Below, piece by piece: positions 53,109 to 61,857 of a stretch of DNA of 64,000 bases. The DNA lies in the NCBI GenBank assembly GCA_031963045.1, contig JASSUK010000012.1, positions 1 through 64,000 on the forward strand, given 5' to 3'. Positions within the stretch are counted from its first letter, which is position 1, and every line of letters starts with the position of its first letter. The notes under the pieces were generated by a model that was not told where the DNA came from, did not search any database, and was given only the letters and a program-made list of their open reading frames with translations. A program made the translations under genes and the position numbers. The stretch comes from JASSUD01 sp031963045. GTDB taxonomy: Bacteria > Pseudomonadota > Gammaproteobacteria > Burkholderiales > Burkholderiaceae.

Positions 53109-54302
53109 TTAGAGCGGCATAGTCCTCTGGTAACTGTATTTTTGCTCTGCAAAAAAATAATGCGATTTTGAGCTTTCAGCGGAATAGATGGGTATGTTTT
53201 TGCCAGTATTGTTTTCAGTCACTTGAAATTCTTCATACGCAGATATAACCAGATGACGCTCGCGAAACACCCTGTTTATTTCATTGTCTCTTAAAGTTTT
53301 TATTTCTCTAAAAAGATTGATAGTTTGCATTCTATGGTAGTTTGCATACGCTTCTCTACTGGAAAAATTATTTAATTCGTTTATAGAGTTTTTCAGATTT
53401 TTTAGACTTGCCTTGAGTTCATCCAGTACATCTATTAATGAAGATTGCTTATGGTCGTTTATCAATTCTTTTATGTTTGATTTTCCCTCTAATATGGCTG
53501 CCACTGCCATTAAGAAAGTGGTGATAATGCTGAGGCATAATTGAGAGAGGCATATAATTCCAAATGTAAAAAGCGTATCAATAATGCCGCTTACTAGTGA
53601 TATGCATCCAATAATAGCCAGGGTTTTTAATTTTTCTTTAAGAAAATTGGGCTCGTCATTCAGCTCTTCTTTGAAGGCAGTAGTGTCCTTTATTATTTCA
53701 TTAATTGTTTGGGTGCAAACATTCAAATCTATGTTGAAAGTTTCTGTAGTGCTTTCGCTCAAAGAAGATACGTGATCCCCTAGTCTGATTTGCTCTTCCA
53801 GTATGATGATTTCATTACTAAAATTTTCTTTCATTGCATTAAATGTTTTTATATTTTCATTGTTTTTTTTGATAAAATCTTCATTTATTTTTTTTGATTC
53901 TAATGTGCTGCCAAAAATGTCAGAACTTGTTTTTTTGCTGGCTTTATTTTCTATTTGTTTTGGCGTTTCTGTATAGTTTTGCTCATAGGTTAAATTTTTG
54001 CCCGAAGGAGATGCCTCAATATGACTGGTAGCGCTATATGTATCTTGTATGGTATCTAATATTTTTATTATTTCGCAAATATTGTGGTATGACTTTTTTA
54101 TCTCAGACAATTTTAGTTGCAATCCCTCTATATTTTTTTTGATTAGAGATTCTGGAACCCATTCATTATCATTTGTTTGAGCATGTACAGCATGGTCATA
54201 CATTGCAAACTGTGAGCCAGTTACACCCTTTGGATGGCTGTTTCCTAGTTGCAAAGCCATTGGCGAAGCAGTCATTGAATTGGGCCTTTGGATAGTACAC
54301 AT
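53109..54302 (-). CDS. Coiled-coil protein with membrane hairpin, unknown
   Basis: Start at the ATG at 54302, seven bases after GGAGG; a longer frame from 54326 runs through a hairpin and is unlikely. The protein has 397 residues. Most of the N-terminal 220 residues are charged and predicted coiled coil (Lys/Asn/Glu/Ile-rich). Two hydrophobic helices follow at about 227-250 and 252-275 (TLAIIGCISLVSGIIDTLFTFG and QLCLSIITTFLMAVAAI), then another long coiled coil. The 5' part resembles no domain known to me. The arrangement (coil, hairpin, coil) is like the protein at 55298. Confidence 0.6.
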   Translation of the reverse strand: MCTIQRPNSMTASPMALQLGNSHPKGVTGSQFAMYDHAVHAQTNDNEWVPESLIKKNIEGLQLKLSEIKKSYHNICEIIKILDTIQDTYSATSHIEASPSGKNLTYEQNYTETPKQIENKASKKTSSDIFGSTLESKKINEDFIKKNNENIKTFNAMKENFSNEIIILEEQIRLGDHVSSLSESTTETFNIDLNVCTQTINEIIKDTTAFKEELNDEPNFLKEKLKTLAIIGCISLVSGIIDTLFTFGIICLSQLCLSIITTFLMAVAAILEGKSNIKELINDHKQSSLIDVLDELKASLKNLKNSINELNNFSSREAYANYHRMQTINLFREIKTLRDNEINRVFRERHLVISAYEEFQVTENNTGKNIPIYSAESSKSHYFFAEQKYSYQRTMPL

Positions 54303-54316
54303 ATTTTTGCCTCCAA

Positions 54317-54344
54317 CAGGATGCATGTATATACATCCTGTTTT
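54317..54344. promoter_or_regulatory. Inverted repeat in the leader of the 53109 gene
   Basis: AACAGGATG (54317-54325) and CATCCTGTT (54336-54344) are perfect complements around CATGTATATA. In the transcript the hairpin ends directly before the GGAGG ribosome-binding site. It could be a protein operator or a translational switch. Confidence 0.55.
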
Positions 54345-54847
54345 GGAAATTATTTAATTATTTTTTATAAAGTTATTCATATATAGCTTATTCAGTCCGA
54401 AGCCAACCGTAATGTAATTATTTTTTGAAATAAGAAATTTTTCTCAAATCGTTATGCACCTACAGGATCAGGAGGATTCTTTATGAAAAGTTCAGCACAG
54501 GGCGAATCATAGCTGGTTCATTGTCTCAAGAAGGTCTCATATCTCTGTATTTCTTTTTCAGAGCCCCTTATTCTGCTAGGTCATAAAATCCTTGTCCCTG
54601 TTTAAGAAAATATCGCACCGATAGCAATATAGAGGCTGTGCAAGCTTCTTAGGCAATTTTCTTCTGCTAAGAATCCACTAGTAATCTCTCAAAGCATCAT
54701 TATCAGATGAGAGGCATTACCTGTTATTCAATCTATATAAGTTATTTGCTTACAGCTGGGTGGGATTATTCTGAAATCTCCATAAGATGCATACTCATTT
54801 TGCTTTTCTTGTGATTGTTGAAGTTTGATAGAACCTTTTTACATCGG

Positions 54848-54905
54848 TATATCGGTAGGTTGGTGGTGAGGTACGAACCCCAACATGCATACCACAATCT
54901 TTTTT
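54848..54905. repeat. R1 half element with flank
   Basis: TCGGTAGGTTGGTGGTGAGGTACGAACCCC plus AACATGCATACCACAATC is an R1 left arm. The 55 bp before it (TTTGCTTTTCTTGTGATTGTTGAAGTTTGATAGAAC) match the flanks at 15449 and 61681. Confidence 0.8.
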
Positions 54906-55177
54906 AATACCCGCATAACATCAATTAATCATAGCTGAGAAACTGGTTCAAAGTCCCCAAGAAAAATCTTAATACGCGTGATTTTTTAGGATGGTGTAGT
55001 GTTATAGAGCAGGAGTACTGCATTGAGTAGCTTCCACCATAGTCTCTATATAGAAGAATTTTGTGGGATCTTTAGCGATTTTAAGTTTTTTCTTATGCGC
55101 TACTATAAGTAACTGATGTTGCGCATATTATAGAACGGCGAATGTTGATAAGTAGAGCACAAAGATTAAAAGAAGGT

Positions 55178-55270
55178 GGTATGCATGTTGTGATTCCTTC
55201 GTCACCACCACCCTACAGTTCCTTGTAGGTTGGTTTATGTGCGAACCACAACATGCACACTACAGTCTTT
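55178..55270. repeat. R1 element, rearranged
   Basis: A right arm (GCATGTTGTGATTCCTTCGTCACCACCACCCTACAG) is followed by a left arm (TTGTAGGTTGGTTTATGTGCGAACCACAACATGC), the reverse of the usual order. This looks like the junction of two neighbouring R1 copies, of which only the inner arms remain. Confidence 0.7.
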
Positions 55271-55297
55271 TTGAGTACCTGCGCAACATCAGTACTG

Positions 55298-56356
55298 TCA
55301 GACTGTGAGGACGGTAAAAGAACTACTTGCTGTGCTGCAAGACAGATCTGGATGAGGATATTTTTTCTGACGATAGCTATCAAATACTTTATATAGGTCT
55401 TTTATATTTTCACCTTTTTGAAATAGTGCTTTGATTATTTGATGCCTTAAAAGAACATTTTCCGATGCTTCATCCATAATTTTACTTTTTAATACTTCCT
55501 CCTCGCTCGGGCGATGCTCGGAAAAATTCTTCAATGCAGCTAGTAGGTCATTGTCTTTGCCTTGTTCTGTTTTTTGATGTTCTAGTTGCAAAGCCATGAT
55601 CGATTCGGAATTGCGTTGTAATGCAGCTAATGTAGTATTAATTTCTTCTTCATAGAGAAGTTCTTTTATATCTGTCAGCGCGGGGAGCAATGATTGATAA
55701 ATTTTTACTATGGCAGATGCATCTCCATTTTTGAGTTTGAACATATGTATAGCAGTAAACTGTATTATTTGAGTTGCCAGCGGTAATAAATTTAGAAAAA
55801 ATGGTATAGATATGCCGGCAAAATTATCTGTAGGTAAAATATTTGTGTTGACTAAATAAGTCCAAATAGCTACGGAAAATGCAGTGAAAACAGTGGATAG
55901 CTTATTCAATGTAGAATAATCCATCTCTTCGTCAATATTTATATTTATAATGCTTTCACTCATTTCTCCTATAATAAATTCTAATGTTTGTCGGTTATTT
56001 CTTGCGCTCACATGATTATGGCCATCTATAATTTTTGCTATCTCATTGATAAGCACTAATGATGACTGTATGCTGCTTCTTACCACTTCACTCTCTTTTT
56101 TGAAAAGCACATTTTTTATTTGATTTCTATCTAGTGCATTTCTTATATTTTCTAGTTTTCTTTTAGAATCATCAATTTTTTTACGTAACACTCTTCCGTG
56201 TTGATCATACCCTGGCCTGGAAGTGACTTCTTCTAGAATAACCTCTTGCTGTTCTTGCTGGGTTCTATGAAAATTTAGATTGGGCAGCTTTTCTGTCAAT
56301 GCGTGACTTGCATGTTTTATTTTTAATCCCATTGATGCGATGGAGTCTATATTCAT
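55298..56356 (-). CDS. Coiled-coil protein with membrane hairpin, unknown
   Basis: A 352-residue protein. The N-terminal 165 residues are charged and helical. Two hydrophobic segments lie at about 165-185 and 195-215 (TVFTAFSVAIWTYLVN and FFLNLLPLATQIIQFTAIHM). A long helical, Glu/Lys/Leu-rich region follows, and the tail is Ser/Thr-rich (SCSTASSSFTVLTV). No signal peptide and no recognised family. Start ATG at 56356 lacks a clear ribosome-binding site; the upstream region is A+T-rich. Its layout parallels the 53109 gene, but I see no clear sequence similarity. Confidence 0.6.
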   Translation of the reverse strand: MNIDSIASMGLKIKHASHALTEKLPNLNFHRTQQEQQEVILEEVTSRPGYDQHGRVLRKKIDDSKRKLENIRNALDRNQIKNVLFKKESEVVRSSIQSSLVLINEIAKIIDGHNHVSARNNRQTLEFIIGEMSESIININIDEEMDYSTLNKLSTVFTAFSVAIWTYLVNTNILPTDNFAGISIPFFLNLLPLATQIIQFTAIHMFKLKNGDASAIVKIYQSLLPALTDIKELLYEEEINTTLAALQRNSESIMALQLEHQKTEQGKDNDLLAALKNFSEHRPSEEEVLKSKIMDEASENVLLRHQIIKALFQKGENIKDLYKVFDSYRQKKYPHPDLSCSTASSSFTVLTV

Positions 56357-56526
56357 ATCATATCCATTAAATTAATTAATTAATGAAAGAATTTTTCAAT
56401 TATAGGCAAATATTCTTTCATTTTTATAATGGACTATGAGGGCGGTGCACGTAATTTTGAACAAGAAAACGTAGGTAAATTATAGGTCGTGGCGCAATGG
56501 TGGATGATATTGCGAATTATTAAAAT

Positions 56527-56564
56527 AAAAAAAGCCCCTGCTATTTTTAGAACAGGGGCTTTTA
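56527..56564. terminator. Intrinsic terminator after nusB
   Basis: AAAAGCCCCTG pairs with CAGGGGCTTTT around a 12-base loop, with A-run and T-run. It ends the ribH-nusB transcript 26 bases past nusB. Confidence 0.9.
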
Positions 56565-56589
56565 AAATGGTAAGGACCAAAAACGGGCA

Positions 56590-57057
56590 TTATGCTGTAT
56601 GGCGATTAGGTCCTTTACTTACGGGGCGCCGTGGTGCTTCTTTGGTCTCTTGTTCGCGTAAGCGTAGCGCTGCTTTATTAAGAACGCCATTGACATATTT
56701 ATATCCATCTACGCTGCCAAATGTTTTGGCAAGCTCCACCCCTTCGTTGATGACTACACGATAAGGAATGTCATCCTGTTTGGCGAGTTCGTAGATGCAA
56801 ATGAGCAAAATAGCATGCTCTACAGGAGAGAGCTCTGTCAGAGGACGATCTAAAAAAGGGAGGAGTTGATCGGTCAATGATGAGATATTTTTGAGAACGG
56901 CATAGAGCAAGGTTTTAAAATAATCCTTATCAATTTTTTCAAAATCGATTTCATCTTGTGCATGTTGCTCAATATTTTCAGGAGAGTCTTGTGAGACTAG
57001 CCATTGATATATTCCCTGTACGGCGCATGCACGTGCCTGATGACGTGCGCTTTTCAT
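56590..57057 (-). CDS. nusB: Transcription antitermination factor NusB
   Basis: Binds boxA RNA with NusE in rRNA antitermination. 155 residues, mainly helical, with the family signature ARACAVQGIYQWLVS near the N-terminus and AILLICIYELAKQDDIPYRVVINEGVELAKTFG and YKYVNGVLNKAA at the C-terminus. Its start overlaps the ribH stop by four bases. Confidence 0.95.
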   Translation of the reverse strand: MKSARHQARACAVQGIYQWLVSQDSPENIEQHAQDEIDFEKIDKDYFKTLLYAVLKNISSLTDQLLPFLDRPLTELSPVEHAILLICIYELAKQDDIPYRVVINEGVELAKTFGSVDGYKYVNGVLNKAALRLREQETKEAPRRPVSKGPNRHTA

Positions 57058-57539
57058 GACTCATCTCCAATTGGTGATAGCGCTTCAAGGGTGACGCACA
57101 TATTCGCCATTTCTACTGCAGCCCGTGCGACATAGCGTCCTTTTTCAGAGATACGTGTTTTGGCCTGTTCCAGGGTGTCGGTAGTTAAAATGCCATTCAG
57201 TATAGGAATTTCAAAATCTAACCCTACACGTGTAAGCCCTGAAGCGCTTTCATTGGATACGACCTCGAAATGATACGTATCTCCTCGCACTACAGCGCCT
57301 AGTGCAACAAGCGCATCAAATTGTTCAGTTTGAGCTAATTTCTGAAGCGCAAGAGGGATTTCTAGACAACCTGGAACCGTGATGAGCAAAATATCTTCTG
57401 TGGCTAAACCGAGAGCTTCGAGTTCTTCGGTGCATGCATCTGTAATGCCATTAGTAATCGTTTCATTAAAGCGCGATTGGACGATGCCAATGCGTAGTCC
57501 TTCGCCATCTAGTTGAGGAAAATCATTTCCGGTATTCAT
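57054..57539 (-). CDS. ribH: 6,7-dimethyl-8-ribityllumazine synthase
   Basis: Penultimate step of riboflavin synthesis. 161 residues. Signatures: IGIVQSRFNETITNGI, TVPGCLEIPLALQKLA, ALGAVVRGDTYHFEVV and GILTTDTLEQA. It is coupled to nusB. No FMN riboswitch is seen in the 230 bases between ribBA and ribH; those hold a short A+T-rich hairpin (57579-57600) and an R2 copy. Confidence 0.96.
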   Translation of the reverse strand: MNTGNDFPQLDGEGLRIGIVQSRFNETITNGITDACTEELEALGLATEDILLITVPGCLEIPLALQKLAQTEQFDALVALGAVVRGDTYHFEVVSNESASGLTRVGLDFEIPILNGILTTDTLEQAKTRISEKGRYVARAAVEMANMCVTLEALSPIGDES

Positions 57540-57710
57540 GCTATGCCTACTTATTTGAATTAGTTAAAAGAAAGAGAAAATAGCAGCCAAGCTATTTCCC
57601 AAGGTTTGTTTCTAAAAGCCCACTCTCACTTTCTCTGAGTCTAATCATCATAGTGCGGGAGCCTTTCGCTACACGACCGCAAAGAGGGGCTTTATACTTT
57701 TATTAGATCT

Positions 57711-57760
57711 TAGGGCGTGTCCTCAATTGGCCCTTTTGGGCGATTGAGGGCATGCCCTAG
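57711..57760. repeat. R2 inverted-repeat element, short form
   Basis: TAGGGCGTGTCCTCAATTGGCCC and GGGCGATTGAGGGCATGCCCTA pair with a few mismatches around TTTT. It lies between ribBA and ribH, nine bases from the ribBA stop, and may act as a hairpin terminator. Confidence 0.88.
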
Positions 57761-57769
57761 GTAGACCGG

Positions 57770-58888
57770 TCAGTTTTCTTCACCGTGCAGAGGCGTGAAT
57801 TCCGTCACTTCTAGCCCATAGGCTGCTAGCCCTCCCAATTTTCTGGGGCTGGAGAGTATACGCATTTTGCGTACATGGAGATCACGCAGAATTTGCGCGC
57901 CTATTCCGTAGGTCTTGAAGTCGATGGGGCGATGCCGAAGTTGCTCTGTTTTATCAGGATTATCCAGAGCAATATACGTCTCCATTAATGTGTTTTGTGG
58001 GCTATTGCAGTTCAGTAGAACAGCTACTCCAGCGTGTGGGCTCTGTGCAATATGCTGCAATGCAGCGGCGAGAGACCAAGAACGCACAGGAAGGTTGGTT
58101 TCTAGGCAATCTAGAATCGAAGTGGGTTCGTGTACCCGTACAACCGTTTCCTCATCAGGTTTAGGTTCGCCTTTGATCAATGCCAGATGCAAATTGTTAC
58201 TAGAGCGATCTGTATACAAGACCGTACGAAATGATCCATAGGGCGTATTCAGTGTGCGCTGTGCAACACGGTCAATGATGGATTCAGTTTGGCTTCGATA
58301 TTGAATGAGATCCGCAACGGTGCCTAGCTTAAGTTTATGCGTAGCCGCAAATTCTATTAAGTCGGGCAAGCGGGCCATAGTGCCGTCAGGATTCATTATT
58401 TCACAGATAACGGCTGCGGGAGTGAGGCCTGCTAAGGAGGTGAGATCGCAACCTGCTTCTGTATGACCGGCTCGTACGAGTACCCCTCCCGGTTGAGCCA
58501 TTACAGGGAATATATGGCCTGGTTGTGCTAAATCTTCTGCGCGCGCATTAGAGGCTACTGCTGCTTGTACAGTACGAGCGCGATCTGCGGCTGAGATTCC
58601 AGTTGAAACCCCTTGTGCGGCTTCGATACTGACGGTAAAAGCCGTTCCATAACGGGCGCTATTGTTTTGCGCCATAAGCGGTAGGTTAAGCTGGCGGCAC
58701 CGTTCTTGAGTCAGAGTAAGGCACACTAAACCACAGCCAAAGCGTGCCATAAAATTAATGGCTTCAGGCGTAACAAAGTCTGCTGCTAGTAGCAGATCGC
58801 CTTCATTTTCTCGCCCCTCATCATCTGCGAGGATGATCATCCTCCCCGCTTTAAGCTCAGCAATCAGTTCTTGGGTAGAAGAGAGCAT
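57770..58888 (-). CDS. ribBA: 3,4-dihydroxy-2-butanone 4-phosphate synthase with degenerate GTP cyclohydrolase II domain
   Basis: Start at Met9 of the open frame (58888) gives 372 residues. The N-terminal RibB domain (1-205) has the acidic loop DDEGRENEGDLL, the FGCGLVCL and GHTEAGCDL motifs, and should be active. The C-terminal part aligns with GTP cyclohydrolase II, but the zinc-binding Cys residues are absent: the sequence reads RVHEPTSILDCLETNLPVRSW where active enzymes have three Cys. Such degeneration is known in this family, so another RibA must exist. Confidence 0.93.
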   Translation of the reverse strand: MLSSTQELIAELKAGRMIILADDEGRENEGDLLLAADFVTPEAINFMARFGCGLVCLTLTQERCRQLNLPLMAQNNSARYGTAFTVSIEAAQGVSTGISAADRARTVQAAVASNARAEDLAQPGHIFPVMAQPGGVLVRAGHTEAGCDLTSLAGLTPAAVICEIMNPDGTMARLPDLIEFAATHKLKLGTVADLIQYRSQTESIIDRVAQRTLNTPYGSFRTVLYTDRSSNNLHLALIKGEPKPDEETVVRVHEPTSILDCLETNLPVRSWSLAAALQHIAQSPHAGVAVLLNCNSPQNTLMETYIALDNPDKTEQLRHRPIDFKTYGIGAQILRDLHVRKMRILSSPRKLGGLAAYGLEVTEFTPLHGEEN

Positions 58889-58951
58889 AAAAGAACTCAA
58901 AAAAACCGCCATTCTACCCTTCGCCGACTATAAAAAGAGGGATTGCGCTGC

Positions 58952-60085
58952 CTAGAAAAATATAGTGGGCGGTAATGGAATAGCGTGGTGGTTCCAGGAG
59001 TAATCCAGCGTTTCTACTCGAGATTGAGATTGCACTATCTCTAGAAGCAGTCTATTGAGGATGTCACAGCCCAGTATAGCGATATCTGGCTTAATTTCTT
59101 CAAGCCAAGGCCTAAGCAAATGCTTAGGTATCTGCTGATTATGACCAATTAATTTTGCTAACGCTTTGCGTTGCAGCGTCAAATTTTCACCAGCTACAGA
59201 ACAGGCGCGATAAAAATGTAATGCGCGGATCCAGGGTTTAGGCTGCGCACTTGAGCTGACAGAATGAAACGATTGAACGAGCTCATTGGACGCATAGCCA
59301 ATGGCAAGATTACTCTTAGAGATCAGTGCCACTATTTTTTTGCGCATACCCGATATTTGCCTCTCCATACTACTGGGATGATGCTCACATTTTAAGTAAC
59401 CCAATGTCTGCATCAAAATATTGCTTTCGGCATCCATTTGTATTTTATTTTTCTCTGGGCTGCGTGTAGAGTCTTTTTTTTCTAAAAGACTATTAATGTA
59501 TTGAAAGATGGTCCAATCTTTCTCGCAAAGCTGTGCATATAGTGGATGTGTGGCATTCGAAGCTATATGTAGCTCTTTATCAAAGAAGAATATTTCCAAA
59601 TATATTGCAATGTGTGTCCATAGATAGCCCTCGTTACTTTCTTGGACTTTATCCATATTTTCGCTCAACAACTCCCAGAGTATGTCGCGTACCTCTGTGG
59701 GCTCAGACATAATATAGGGGAAGTGCGCAGCGAGCTCGATCAATGCATCGGTGATCGCTTGGTTATTTATATGCGAGGTAGCCAGCGCAGATCTGAGTTG
59801 AGGGAGTGCATGGCTATAGTCAATAGGCATGCTTGAATGGTGCCTAGATTGTTCTAATGCAAATGTAATATCTTTTACAGTTTGCTTGGCCGCGGAGGAC
59901 GTAGTGGTCGTATAGGTGGCAGCTATATTTTCAGGAGAAGACACAAAATTATCCAGCAAACTATTTTTTAACGAATAGAAAATACTGGATAGAGACAGAT
60001 AGGAAGACTGTACGGGAGGCATATTTTTTATTGAAATGGTAATAAGGTTCACTATGACCTCCAAAAATGGCTTTGCAATACTCAT
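58952..60085 (-). CDS. Soluble helical protein, unknown
   Basis: A 377-residue protein with ATG at 60085. The first 20 residues are moderately hydrophobic (FLEVIVNLITISI) but not a clear signal peptide. The rest is predicted helical without membrane spans; several stretches have a helical-repeat look (ALIELAAHFPYIM, DILWELLSENMDK). No motif is recognised. Base composition is near that of the housekeeping genes rather than the A+T-rich group. It follows ribBA's start across 63 bases in the same direction and may be an accessory insert. Confidence 0.55.
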   Translation of the reverse strand: MSIAKPFLEVIVNLITISIKNMPPVQSSYLSLSSIFYSLKNSLLDNFVSSPENIAATYTTTTSSAAKQTVKDITFALEQSRHHSSMPIDYSHALPQLRSALATSHINNQAITDALIELAAHFPYIMSEPTEVRDILWELLSENMDKVQESNEGYLWTHIAIYLEIFFFDKELHIASNATHPLYAQLCEKDWTIFQYINSLLEKKDSTRSPEKNKIQMDAESNILMQTLGYLKCEHHPSSMERQISGMRKKIVALISKSNLAIGYASNELVQSFHSVSSSAQPKPWIRALHFYRACSVAGENLTLQRKALAKLIGHNQQIPKHLLRPWLEEIKPDIAILGCDILNRLLLEIVQSQSRVETLDYSWNHHAIPLPPTIFF

Positions 60086-60306
60086 GCAATATTTTTGATT
60101 ATTATGTACTAGAGTAGAACGGCCTTCTGGCAGGTGATAATCAAATAGGAATTCTTTTTGTAAATTGTGGAAATTTTCTTAGAAAAATTCAAATTTTTAG
60201 AAAAGACCAAAGCAGTTTTTACACAGTATCCTTCAAGTGATCGGGCGCAAATACGAGGGAATGGTGTAGACCTTACTTATATGCGTAAAAGAGAGAACAT
60301 AAAACA

Positions 60307-61206
60307 TCACTGCGCTATAGGCGCGCAGCTAACTTGAAAAATGGAGCGTTGTTCAGGTTGTGCATGCAAGCTTGCAGCGCTTAACTCGCCTCCCCAAATA
60401 CAGCCTGTATCTAAGCCACAGACCCTATCACGCATGAGTAAACCAAGAGATGCCCAATGCCCAAAAACAATGGGGATATCAGCTGTAGCGCGATTAGGCA
60501 TATCAAACCAAGCGCTCGCATTTTCAGGGGCTCTATGAAGAGGGCCTTTTGCCCATTTCGCATCTAACTCCATCTGCCCCTCTCGATCACCATACACATA
60601 GCAAAAACGCATTTTTGTGAATACATTGGCTATAACGCGTAGGCGTTCATAGCCTTTAAGCGCATGGTTCCATGTACTATGCGATGCCCCAAAGGAGGGC
60701 GTATTTAAATGTAAAAGGCATTCTCTCCATTGTGGTCCGCGTAGTGCTGTTTCTAGCTCATGCGCGTATTCGAGTATTTGCGTAATATCCCATTGTGCTA
60801 GCACGCCTGCATGTACCATCAGCCAGCCGTGCTCGTAGTGTGCAAGAGGCCTATGACGTAGCCAATCAATTAGATCAGGCGCATCAGGCGCTTTCAAAAT
60901 ATCCGTTACGGTATCCCCTTTCTGGATGGTGCGTACCCCTGCAGCTACCGCGAGTAAATGTAGCTCATGGTTTCCCAAAACAGTGGTAGCACGTGTACCA
61001 AAGGCCATCACATCGCGCAAAGTCCCCAGCGAATCTACCCCTCGGTTGACGATATCGCCCACAAACCACAAAGGAGTTTGCGCACTAGGCTGTGCTTTTT
61101 CCAGCAAAGCGTGCAAAGCACTACGGCAACCTTGGATATCTCCAAATGCAAGCGGTACCAAAGAGGGTGAGGAATGGTCTGCTGTACATGCGAGTGTGGA
61201 GGTCAT
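60307..61206 (-). CDS. apaH: Bis(5'-nucleosyl)-tetraphosphatase, symmetrical
   Basis: Cleaves Ap4A into two ADP. It is a PPP-family metallophosphatase: FGDIQGC, VGDIVNRGVDSLGTL, GNHELHLLA and VHAGVL supply the metal ligands. 299 residues with a C-terminal Ala/Gln-rich tail. No neighbour relates to it; in many betaproteobacteria it is adjacent to dTDP-sugar or LPS genes, as here with rfbB downstream on the other strand. Confidence 0.93.
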   Translation of the reverse strand: MTSTLACTADHSSPSLVPLAFGDIQGCRSALHALLEKAQPSAQTPLWFVGDIVNRGVDSLGTLRDVMAFGTRATTVLGNHELHLLAVAAGVRTIQKGDTVTDILKAPDAPDLIDWLRHRPLAHYEHGWLMVHAGVLAQWDITQILEYAHELETALRGPQWRECLLHLNTPSFGASHSTWNHALKGYERLRVIANVFTKMRFCYVYGDREGQMELDAKWAKGPLHRAPENASAWFDMPNRATADIPIVFGHWASLGLLMRDRVCGLDTGCIWGGELSAASLHAQPEQRSIFQVSCAPIAQ

Positions 61207-61268
61207 GGCTTTGAAATCTCTAGGAAACTGCTGGTCTTCCTCTAAAACTAGTAGTCGACAAAGCAGGG

Positions 61269-61312
61269 ATTAGGACATGCTCTCCTCTTTAAATTATTGA
61301 AGATATGTCCTA
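61269..61312. repeat. Imperfect inverted repeat, R2-like
   Basis: TTAGGACATGCTCTCC and GAAGATATGTCCTAA form an imperfect stem around an A+T-rich centre. The ends resemble R2 but the middle differs, so it may be a decayed relative. Confidence 0.4.
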
Positions 61313-61546
61313 AGCATGTACAACAATACGAATGATAGATAAGGGCCTTTTTGAAAGGCCGTAAGCCATCTCTGAAAAGTGGCTGAGAATCTGTAAAAAA
61401 ATCCTAAAACATATCCTAAGATGCCTTTGATGATCAAAAAAGTGCTTTCTTAGGATTGCTAGTATCTAATAATCTTGCCTTGCAGAAAAGTAGATAAAAC
61501 TGTAATGCAAGATTTATCCCAAATAGCGCTGTTTTTGGAAAGAATG

Positions 61547-61680
61547 GTAGGTTGGTGGTGAGGTACGAACCCTAATATGCATACCGCTGACTTTTGATCT
61601 TTGGTTTTGAGCATTTTTAAGCTGGTCATCAAGGACGTAGTGGTTTGCATGTTGGGGTTCCTTCGTCACCACCAACCTAC
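61547..61680. repeat. R1 inverted-repeat element, complete
   Basis: The left arm GGTAGGTTGGTGGTGAGGTACG (one change, AACCCTAATATGC) and the right arm GCATGTTGGGGTTCCTTCGTCACCACC flank a typical centre (ACCGCTGACTTTTGATCTTTG, AAGCTGGTCATCAAGGACG). Confidence 0.9.
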
Positions 61681-61792
61681 CATCCTTTGCCTTTTCTTGT
61701 GGTTAGTGGAGGTTTGCACAACCTTTTTGCATAGGCATATCGGTAGGTTGGTGGTGAGGTACGAACCCCAACATGCAACCACAGTCTTTTTG
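61681..61792. repeat. R1 flank module plus half element
   Basis: CCTTTTCTTGTGGTTAGTGGAGGTTTGC (module also at 15449 and 54795) is followed by a left arm (61742-61779, CGGTAGGTTGGTGGTGAGGT...). It ends 66 bases before rfbB, so it may lie in that gene's promoter region. Confidence 0.8.
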
Positions 61793-61857
61793 AGTACCTG
61801 CGTAACATCAGTTAATAATAACGTTTAACCGGTTTTTTAGTAGCCCTTGGAAATGTC

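Larger units (their letters stand above)
54361..55297. other. Intergenic with R1 fragments
   Basis: No gene is supported in this 0.9-kb stretch. It contains a shared R1 flank (about 54795-54845), an R1 half copy and a rearranged R1 near 55.2 kb, listed separately. The remainder has many short frames without ribosome-binding sites. Confidence 0.4.

Noticed and set aside
57540..57769. FMN riboswitch upstream of ribH
   Set aside because: None of the conserved RFN blocks is present; only a short hairpin and an R2 copy are seen.
6255..61792. CRISPR array built from R1 repeats
   Set aside because: Copies are kilobases apart, palindromic and not regularly spaced; no cas genes are present.
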